Of a stretch of 34,106 nt of DNA, positions 1 to 4,744 are shown piece after piece. The first letter of the stretch is position 1; each line of letters opens with the position of its first letter. Source of the stretch: Caldithrix sp964532875 (GTDB lineage Bacteria; Calditrichota; Calditrichia; Calditrichales; Calditrichaceae); contig CAZHIZ010000021.1 in NCBI GenBank assembly GCA_964532875.1, forward strand, positions 1-34,106, in the 5' to 3' direction. The position numbers and the translations under genes were made by a program. Below the pieces are notes generated by a model, which was given only the letters and a program-made list of their open reading frames with translations, did not search any database and was not told the DNA's origin.

Positions 1-82
1 TCAGTGCCTATCTGTGTAAACATGTCCGGCTATTGACGGATCTGCGCAATTTGCGTGAGATAAAAATCTGCGGCTCTCCGTT

Positions 83-817
83 TCAGGGATTAAAAAATCG
101 TTGCACGGGTTCAACATTGGAGGCCAGGGCTTGGGGTAACGTCCCCCAAAAAGCCACTTTGCCTTTGTCCAAAAAAAGAATGCGATCGGCAATACGTTTA
201 ATGCTGACTAATTCATGGGTGACCACGACCAAGGTCATGCCCAATAACCGGCGGATGTCCAACAGCAGGCGATCCAAAGCAGCAGCCGTAACGGGATCTA
301 AACCAGCAGCCGGCTCATCCGCAAACAGCAGGGGCGGATCCAGGGCAATGGCGCGGGCCAAAGCCGCCCGTTTACGCATGCCGCCGGACAATTCCGAAGG
401 CAACAAATGCCCCACCTGCGCAAGTCCCACCAGTTTTAGTTTCAACAGTACCAACCGGCGAATGAGATCCGGCTTTAAATTGGTGTGTTGTTCAAGCGGG
501 ATGGCCACATTATCGGCAACGCTCATGGAATTCAACAAAGCACCGTTCTGAAACAAAACGCCAATACGACGTTTCAAGACAAAAGCTTCTTTTTCCGTGA
601 GCCGCTTTAAATCTTTGCCCAAAAGTTCTATTTGACCGGAAAAGGGCTCAAGCAAACCGATCAGATGTTTGAGCAGCGTCGTTTTCCCGCAACCGCTTGT
701 ACCCAAAATAACTAATATTTCTCCCTCGAACACGTCAAACGAAACATTCTGTAAAATAACCCTTTCGCCGTAGCCGCCGACCAAATTTTCCACCCGAATC
801 AGGCTGCGTGTCTTCAT
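83..817 (-). CDS. mlaF: MlaF-like ABC transporter ATP-binding protein
   Basis: This is the ATPase of an MCE/Mla-type phospholipid transporter, acting on the cytoplasmic face with the MlaE permease. A complete ABC domain is visible in about 244 residues: Walker A GTSGCGKTT (about residues 39-47), signature LSGGM, Walker B LLFADEP, a D-loop (AGLDP) and the H-loop in VVTHEL. The ATG at 817 is chosen. A TTG at 823 in the same frame overlaps the MlaE stop (820-822) and lies about 8 nt after a GGAGGG, so it is a real alternative that would couple the two genes. It is the last gene of the operon; no MlaB or MlaC gene follows in the 82 bases left. MlaF assignment rather than another ABC ATPase rests on the motifs plus the adjacent MlaE and MCE genes. 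Confidence 0.93.
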   Translation of the reverse strand: MKTRSLIRVENLVGGYGERVILQNVSFDVFEGEILVILGTSGCGKTTLLKHLIGLLEPFSGQIELLGKDLKRLTEKEAFVLKRRIGVLFQNGALLNSMSVADNVAIPLEQHTNLKPDLIRRLVLLKLKLVGLAQVGHLLPSELSGGMRKRAALARAIALDPPLLFADEPAAGLDPVTAAALDRLLLDIRRLLGMTLVVVTHELVSIKRIADRILFLDKGKVAFWGTLPQALASNVEPVQRFFNP

Positions 818-819
818 GG

Positions 820-1386
820 TCAAAACGACGGCCCTCCAAAGTAGAAAATTAACCCTAAAATGCTATCGGCCACAATGACGAAAAAGATGGAAGACACCAC
901 CGAGCTTGTGGTTACCTTACCCACTCCTTCCGCCCCGCCTTTGGCTTTCAGGCCGAAATAGGTAGCCGTTAGCAGAATGATAACAGCAAATGTAACGCTT
1001 TTAACCATTCCCGTAAAAATTTCTTTGTAGCGCAAGGCCTCAAGAACTTCTTTGAAAAAAGGCATGAAATCAATATCCAGATAGGTTACGCCGATCACCG
1101 CCCCGCCGATAATGCCGATGACATTGGCAAAAACGGTCAACAAAGGCAAGGCGATGACAAGGGCGTACAATTTAGGCACGATTAAATAGGGCAAAGGATC
1201 AACACCCATCACCTGCAAGGCGTCTATTTCTTCGGAGACTTTCATGGTGGCTATTTCGGCAGTAATGGCAGCACCGGAACGTCCGGCGATCAAAATAGCC
1301 GTGATTAAAGGCCCCATTTCACTCACCATGGCCACGGCCACCAAATCGGCCACATAAATATTAGCCCCGAACTGCCGCAATTGGGC
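820..1386 (-). CDS. mlaE: MlaE-family ABC permease, 5' end lost in scaffold gap
   Basis: Integral membrane permease of the MCE/Mla lipid transport system. The visible 188 residues contain the family hallmark stretch LRQFGANIYVADLVAV, the EMGPLITAILIAGRSGAAI segment and the EEIDAL coupling-helix region, followed by several hydrophobic segments to the C-terminus. MlaE proteins are usually about 250-265 residues, so roughly 65-75 N-terminal residues and the start codon lie in the N run at 1387-1486. The reading frame is open right up to the gap edge (codons for Ala-Gln at 1381-1386). The TTG at 1378-1380 is internal and not a start. The stop at 820-822 abuts or overlaps the ATPase start. Confidence 0.93.
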   Translation of the reverse strand, partial: AQLRQFGANIYVADLVAVAMVSEMGPLITAILIAGRSGAAITAEIATMKVSEEIDALQVMGVDPLPYLIVPKLYALVIALPLLTVFANVIGIIGGAVIGVTYLDIDFMPFFKEVLEALRYKEIFTGMVKSVTFAVIILLTATYFGLKAKGGAEGVGKVTTSSVVSSIFFVIVADSILGLIFYFGGPSF

Positions 1387-1486
1387 NNNNNNNNNNNNNN
1401 NNNNNNNNNNNNNNNNNNNNNNNNNNNNNNNNNNNNNNNNNNNNNNNNNNNNNNNNNNNNNNNNNNNNNNNNNNNNNNNNNNNNNN
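1387..1486. other. Scaffold gap (100 N)
   Basis: A run of exactly 100 N, the conventional placeholder for a gap of unknown size. It removes the 3' end of the auxiliary lipoprotein gene and the 5' end of mlaE. From usual family lengths, the missing sequence is probably 250-350 bp rather than 100. Unlike the second gap, the flanks share no visible overlap. Confidence 0.97.
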
Positions 1487-2050
1487 ATTCATGCTGCTTT
1501 TGGGGGGCAGGGGCTGCGTGCGGTCGAAAGCATGCTGCACAATTATTTTACCGGTACGAAAATCCTTAAAATAAAGGATCATTTGAATATGGGCCAACGG
1601 TTTTCTCAGTTTCTTTGTCTCTTTTTGCCACTCCAACAAATCGACGGTACCATCGATTACATATTGCGGTGTCCAGTTGGTAAGCTCCATAGAAGTTTGC
1701 CGAAATATTTTTAATGACTGCAAACGACGCCAAATGAAATAACGCATGGCCTCATCCAGAGGCTCGCCCCAAACATGATAAATGTAGTACTGCAATTCAT
1801 TGCTCTGAGTACGTAAAGCGATTTGCGTTGTTTTATATGCAAAACGCACAGTAAAGGGATTAACCACCACCGAATAAGGTAATGTTCGGTATTGAAGGGA
1901 ATCGGCCAATACCGGATTTAAGGAAGGCTCCAAGACATAATATTTTTTCAAAATCCGTTTACTGGCACAACCAACCATTAACAGCACGATAACTGTCAAA
2001 AGACTCGCTAAAAATAATTGACGTTTAACATTATTTTTTAAGGGATTCAT
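1487..2050 (-). CDS. ABC-type transport auxiliary lipoprotein (PqiC/YmbA-like), 3' end lost in gap
   Basis: Probable outer-membrane lipoprotein partner of the MCE transporter. The N-terminus is a lipoprotein signal: basic residues, a hydrophobic core (LFLASLLTVIVLLM) and a lipobox ending VGC. It is followed by YYVLEPSL, characteristic of the ABC_trans_aux / PqiC / LptE-like periplasmic domain, and a region with IDGTVDLLEW. About 188 residues are visible before the N run; family members are about 190-220, so only the C-terminus is missing. The ATG at 2050 is preferred over an upstream codon at 2080, because it gives a proper signal peptide and has GGAG upstream. It overlaps the end of the MCE gene by 20 bp, implying translational coupling. 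Product identity is inferred from the lipobox, the domain pattern and the operon. Confidence 0.82.
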
Positions 2051-3014
2051 CGGGAGGATTCTCCGGTTTGGTGCCACCAATTAAAACCGAGGGGTCTTCT
2101 TCTATTTCTTTGGCTGCGGTATTTAAAGCCCGCACCATTTGATTCAATTGCTCCATGGTTTGGTTCAGACGCAAGCTGTTCATTTTGACCAGATTATCCA
2201 TTTGTTGCAAGAGGCTTTGCAAATAATTAACCGCCAAATTGATTTGTTCGTCAAATTTGTAAATGTTCGCTTTATTCAATTTATCGGCTACCTGAGCGAT
2301 ATTTTTCATGGTCATTTTAAGAGTATCCGAATTGGCAACGGCTTCTAAAGCAAACAAGGTTCTTTTGGCGGAGGCGGAAGCCAGAGCCAAATTAGCCGTA
2401 GATGAATCCACATTCACTAAAATATGGCGTAAATTGGGTTGAATATCGCCTACCAATCGATTGATCCGGGCCATGGTTTGCTGGGATTGCTCGATGAGTC
2501 GAACTAATTTTTCCCGGTTCGGACGATCGGTCAGTTCAATTAAATTATTCAAGATCATTTCGGTTTTTTCGGCTAAAATTTCAGCTTTGCCCGTAATTTC
2601 TTCCGTCAATGATTTTCCGGGTTTGATGTAGCCCCCCGGTTTAAGCAAAGGAGCTTCCGGAGTTCCTCCTCGCAATTCGATGATTTTCAAGCCGGTAATA
2701 CCCACAGACGAAATATTAGCCGTAACATCCTGTTTAATCGGGGTATGCTTTTTGACGGCTATGGTAACGATGATTTGACTGACATTTTTCGGATCGATGC
2801 GAATGTCTTTTACCGTGCCGATCCGTACTCCCAAATATTTTACGGAACTGCCGACATCCAGGCCGGAGACGGAAACATTTTGGTATTTAATATAGTAAAT
2901 ATCTTTTTGTTTAAAGAACCGATCAATGGACAGAAGCAAAAGGATACCGATTAGCAGAACGGTTCCGATAAATACGAAAATGCCCAGACGAATTTTTTGC
3001 GCACGTGTGACCAT
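2031..3014 (-). CDS. mlaD: MlaD-like MCE-domain protein
   Basis: Substrate-binding MCE protein of the Mla-type transporter: inner-membrane anchored, with the MCE domain in the periplasm. About 327 residues: one N-terminal membrane helix (roughly residues 9-29), then a single MCE domain (about 35-115) with VSGLDVGSSVKYLGVRIGTV and SSVGITGLKIIEL. A long helical C-terminal region (about 130-310), rich in Asn, Gln, Leu and Lys, follows; such tails form the helical barrel in this family. It is longer than E. coli MlaD (about 183 residues), as is common outside Proteobacteria. The ATG at 3014 is preferred to a TTG at 3023. It is the first gene of the operon and is divergent from the unit starting at 3190. 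Confidence 0.92.
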   Translation of the reverse strand: MVTRAQKIRLGIFVFIGTVLLIGILLLLSIDRFFKQKDIYYIKYQNVSVSGLDVGSSVKYLGVRIGTVKDIRIDPKNVSQIIVTIAVKKHTPIKQDVTANISSVGITGLKIIELRGGTPEAPLLKPGGYIKPGKSLTEEITGKAEILAEKTEMILNNLIELTDRPNREKLVRLIEQSQQTMARINRLVGDIQPNLRHILVNVDSSTANLALASASAKRTLFALEAVANSDTLKMTMKNIAQVADKLNKANIYKFDEQINLAVNYLQSLLQQMDNLVKMNSLRLNQTMEQLNQMVRALNTAAKEIEEDPSVLIGGTKPENPPDESLKK

Positions 3015-3133
3015 AAGGTTCAATCCGTTTTTTTAGAGGAAATTACGGATTAACACTCTCTTGCGCAATACATTGGCAAAATTAAAAGCAGGGGCGGAAA
3101 TGAAAATCCTATTGATTCGTTTATAAGATTTGT

Positions 3134-3162
3134 TTGCCTGAATACAAAAAATGATTTATATT
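3134..3162 (+). promoter_or_regulatory. Candidate sigma-70 promoter for the 3190 gene and tRNA-Val
   Basis: TTGCCT (3134-3139), a 17-bp spacer and TATATT (3157-3162). The start codon is 27 bp downstream, with an AGGCGGTG Shine-Dalgarno sequence before it. The -10 matches the consensus at 5 of 6 positions and the -35 at 4 of 6. The call comes from reading the sequence only. Confidence 0.5.
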
Positions 3163-3189
3163 TAGCACTCATTTAAAGGCGGTGATAAC

Positions 3190-3447
3190 ATGGCACGTGT
3201 CATTGAGAAAAAGAAAAAAGAGAAAAAAGAAAAAAGCATTCAGTCGATTATTATTGGCAAGAGGAAAAAAACTTTGTTTTTAGTGGGCCTTTTTCTGGTA
3301 ATATTGGGCTATGTTTTTATGGCGCAGCCACCCGTTTATGGCTTTATGTCTCTACATCTTGCGCCAATAATTTTGATCATTGCCTATTTGATTATTTTCC
3401 CTATTGCCATAATGATCAAAGACAAAAATCCTTCAGCGGGCGATTAG
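3190..3447 (+). CDS. Small two-helix membrane protein (DUF3098-like)
   Basis: 85 residues: a very basic N-terminus (about residues 1-28, mostly Lys, Arg and Glu), then two hydrophobic helices (about 29-45 and 56-76) separated by a short loop, and a short polar tail. Topology and motifs (LVGLFLVILGYVFMA, then SLHLAPIILIIAY) recall the small DUF3098 membrane proteins of Bacteroidota-related bacteria. This is a resemblance from memory, not a search result, and no function is known. The start has a good Shine-Dalgarno sequence and an upstream promoter-like sequence. The gene ends inside the tRNA-Val gene: its stop TAG at 3445-3447 forms tRNA positions 8-10, and its last two codons (Gly-Asp) lie in the 5' acceptor strand. 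Confidence 0.8.
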   Translation: MARVIEKKKKEKKEKSIQSIIIGKRKKTLFLVGLFLVILGYVFMAQPPVYGFMSLHLAPIILIIAYLIIFPIAIMIKDKNPSAGD

Positions 3448-3512
3448 CTCAGTTGGTTTAGAGCACCTGCCTTACAAGCAGGGGGTCGTAGGTTCGAATC
3501 CTACATCGCCCA
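3438..3512 (+). tRNA. tRNA-Val (anticodon TAC)
   Basis: A full cloverleaf can be drawn: acceptor GGGCGAT/ATCGCCC (3438-3444/3505-3511), D-stem GCTC/GAGC, anticodon stem CCTGC/GCAGG with loop CTTACAA (anticodon TAC at 3473-3475), variable loop of 5, T-stem GTAGG/CCTAC with TTCGAAT loop, and discriminator A at 3512. CCA is not encoded. The first 10 bases overlap the end of the preceding coding sequence, so the two are probably co-transcribed and separated by RNase P. Confidence 0.97.
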
Positions 3513-3524
3513 CTTCCCTTTAAA

Positions 3525-3552
3525 AGCCCGTTTTGACGGGCTATTTTTATTT
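3525..3552 (+). terminator. Intrinsic terminator after tRNA-Val
   Basis: Stem AGCCCG (3525-3530) / CGGGCT (3537-3542) with loop TTTTGA, followed by the T-rich ATTTTTATTT. It lies 12 bp after the tRNA end. Confidence 0.8.
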
Positions 3553-3603
3553 GCTAAGAATTGAATTCAATGGCTTGAAGAATGGCATCGCACCTTCTAC
3601 AAA

Positions 3604-3637
3604 AAATAAGGGTATCCTGCAACGGATACCCTTATTT
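3604..3637 (-). terminator. Strong intrinsic terminator-like hairpin
   Basis: Perfect 14-bp inverted repeat AAATAAGGGTATCC (3604-3617) / GGATACCCTTATTT (3624-3637), loop of 6. Read on the minus strand the stem is followed by a run of T, so it would best terminate a minus transcript arriving from about 3690-3900. On the plus strand the T tract is short. Confidence 0.6.
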
Positions 3638-3686
3638 CCTCTGGAGGAGTGGCAAGTAGGGATATGGGCCGATATCCCTTTGGGTT

Positions 3687-3812
3687 CTATATTTGGGTGC
3701 TCTTCTCAAACTTTTTTATTTTGTACTTGGCTTTGATTTTCAATTTCATGGTATTATCCCCTTATTTATATTTGTTGCGTGCAAAATCGCCAAATGCCTT
3801 TCTTTTTACCAT
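3687..3812 (-). other. Two tiny Lys-rich ORFs in the same frame, separated by one stop codon
   Basis: On the minus strand, ATG at 3812 opens a 16-residue frame ending at TAA (3762-3764). Twelve bases later, in the same frame, ATG at 3749 opens a 20-residue frame ending at TAG (3687-3689), preceded by an AAGGGG Shine-Dalgarno. Both peptides are rich in Lys and aromatic residues. A minus-strand terminator follows at 3604-3637. They could be small genes, one gene broken by a nonsense codon, or chance. I do not recognise them. Confidence 0.2.
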
Positions 3813-4072
3813 GACCTTGATCACAGTGTATCGTATTTGTGATTTTGATCTAATTATCGTATTGTTGTTCTTAAACTTAATATCTTTTTTTTAGTTTCAA
3901 GAACGGCATTTTTCGTCTCACCGACAGATTCACAATTCAGAACAAAAAAATTAGCAGGCAGGCGAACTTTTTTAAAATTAAATCGTAAAAGTTGAACAAT
4001 TAAGGAGATCGTATTCAAGTTTGTATTGAACAGAGTCGATACTAAATTGTGAAACGCATAGCTCCTCCTCCC

Positions 4073-4110
4073 AAAAGGGTCAGTGAAATGGAAAGTTCGC
4101 TGGCCCTTTT
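4073..4110 (+). repeat. Hairpin, possible terminator or start-site occluding structure
   Basis: AAAAGGGTCAG (4073-4083) pairs with CTGGCCCTTTT (4100-4110) with one G-T pair and a 16-base loop; ACTTTTATT follows. It could be an intrinsic terminator, or a structure covering the Shine-Dalgarno and start of the small ORF at 4088. Confidence 0.5.
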
Positions 4111-4153
4111 ACTTTTATTAACAGCTTTATGGTTACGCTTTTTATTTATGTAG
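4088..4153 (+). CDS. Possible 21-residue hydrophobic peptide
   Basis: ATG (4088) with AAAGGG about 9 bp upstream, and 21 codons to TAG. The peptide begins MESS and is then almost wholly hydrophobic (Leu run, Trp, Phe), one membrane helix long. Its ribosome-binding site lies in the left arm of the hairpin at 4073-4110. Size, hydrophobicity and masked start resemble type I toxin peptides or leader peptides. A chance frame in AT-rich DNA is at least as likely. Confidence 0.15.
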   Translation: MESSLALLLLLTALWLRFLFM

Positions 4154-4258
4154 GAATATCTGTTGCAGGGAGTTAGAATGAGGGTAGATGGTTCTTCTTA
4201 TGCCGGATTTCTAATTCGTCGGTAGCCGAATCTTCGATGTTGTGGGAAGAAGGGCCCG

Positions 4259-4311
4259 ATCCGGTTCGCAAGTGGCTCCGCTGGAAGCGGGGCTCCACTC
4301 GGCAACCGGAT
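4259..4311. repeat. Long imperfect hairpin
   Basis: Outer stem ATCCGGTT (4259-4266) / AACCGGAT (4304-4311). Inner stems are AGTGG (4271-4275) / CCACT (4295-4299) and CTCCGCT (4276-4282) / AGCGGGG (4286-4292) with a GGA loop. The structure spans 53 bases and runs into the 55-bp duplicated segment. It looks like part of an interspersed palindromic repeat. Confidence 0.6.
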
Positions 4312-4349
4312 GGCAACAGCCGCCGGAATTGGTCTTCATTGCCGGGGAT
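4295..4349 (+). repeat. 55-bp direct repeat, copy 1 (left flank of gap)
   Basis: These 55 bases, immediately left of the N run, recur exactly at 4450-4504, immediately right of it. Because both copies stop precisely at the gap, this is most simply two contig ends that share one k-mer overlap (k = 55) but were joined with 100 N. Confidence 0.9.
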
Positions 4350-4449
4350 NNNNNNNNNNNNNNNNNNNNNNNNNNNNNNNNNNNNNNNNNNNNNNNNNNN
4401 NNNNNNNNNNNNNNNNNNNNNNNNNNNNNNNNNNNNNNNNNNNNNNNNN
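4350..4449. other. Scaffold gap (100 N)
   Basis: Exactly 100 N between two identical 55-bp flanks. The true gap may be zero or negative (contigs overlapping by 55 bp), or may hide further copies of a repeat. Confidence 0.95.
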
Positions 4450-4504
4450 CCACTCGGCAACCGGATGGCAACAGCCGCCGGAATTGGTCTTCATTGCCGG
4501 GGAT
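4450..4504 (+). repeat. 55-bp direct repeat, copy 2 (right flank of gap)
   Basis: Exact copy of 4295-4349. Sequence continues through GGGGATAAATCCCC (4499-4512), a small palindrome whose left half is all that is present in copy 1. Confidence 0.9.
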
Positions 4505-4536
4505 AAATCCCCAACATTTTGTGACGGCTCTTTTTC

Positions 4537-4594
4537 CCACGAGCTAAAGCTCGTGGCAATTCAGCTCGGGACAATTCAGTTCGTAGTGATTCAA
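4537..4594. repeat. REP-like palindrome with degenerate 15-bp tandem repeats
   Basis: CCACGAGCT (4537-4545) / AGCTCGTGG (4548-4556) forms a tight hairpin. It runs into three imperfect 15-bp units: CTCGTGGCAATTCAG (4550-4564), CTCGGGACAATTCAG (4565-4579) and TTCGTAGTGATTCAA (4580-4594). The shape resembles REP elements mobilised by REP-associated tyrosine transposases; no such transposase lies in the window. Confidence 0.5.
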
Positions 4595-4681
4595 TCCTTT
4601 ATTGGGGTCGATCAGTTGAGTGTGTTAACTCCGGCAATGACACTTGTCAAGCGACTGGTGCATCTTCCGGAACTTAGGACA

Positions 4682-4715
4682 TGGAACTGGTCCCATTATT
4701 GCGGGACCAGTTCCA
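4682..4715. repeat. 13-bp perfect inverted repeat
   Basis: TGGAACTGGTCCC (4682-4694) and GGGACCAGTTCCA (4703-4715), loop of 8. It lies 30 bp past the end of the minus-strand cyclase gene. It could stall transcription, but there is no T run on the minus-strand side, so a terminator role is uncertain. Confidence 0.6.
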
Positions 4716-4744
4716 AATTCCCCTCCGCTCCGCCTTATAATTGC

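Larger units (their letters stand above)
3513..4744. other. Gene-poor, palindrome-rich intergenic region
   Basis: About 1.2 kb without a convincing gene. It contains a strong two-way hairpin (3604-3637), a smaller palindrome GGGATAT/ATATCCC (3659-3678) and two tiny in-frame minus ORFs (3687-3812). It also contains a hairpin overlapping a tiny hydrophobic ORF (4073-4153), a long hairpin (4259-4311) and the second scaffold gap with its duplicated 55-bp flanks. A REP-like palindrome with degenerate 15-bp tandem repeats (4537-4594) and a 13-bp perfect inverted repeat (4682-4715) complete it. Longer open frames here lack plausible starts or run through N, and are not annotated. The bulk from about 4190 to 4720 looks like a non-coding repeat cluster. 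Confidence 0.7.

Noticed and set aside
33..551. 172-codon plus-strand frame opposite the MlaF gene
   Set aside because: Antisense shadow of a clearly coding ABC ATPase; composition is Arg/Ser-rich as expected for a shadow.
3162..3170. TTAGCACTC, half of a CIRCE heat-shock operator
   Set aside because: The matching GAGTGCTAA half is absent nine bases later, and the downstream gene is not a chaperone.
3649..3894. 81-codon plus-strand frame encoding hydrophobic residues
   Set aside because: Very AT-rich, no ribosome site, crosses a palindrome, and its composition is what T-rich DNA gives by chance.
3827..4106. Minus-strand frame of about 90 codons without a start codon
   Set aside because: No ATG or good start, it passes through the hairpin at 4073-4110, and competing frames are equally open.
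4550..4594. Short tandem units as a CRISPR array
   Set aside because: Three degenerate 15-bp units with no spacers and no cas genes.
4673..4694. GGAACT twice near the cyclase 3' end, as possible ECF promoters
   Set aside because: No matching -10 at 16-17 bp and no gene on the plus strand; the second copy is part of a perfect inverted repeat.
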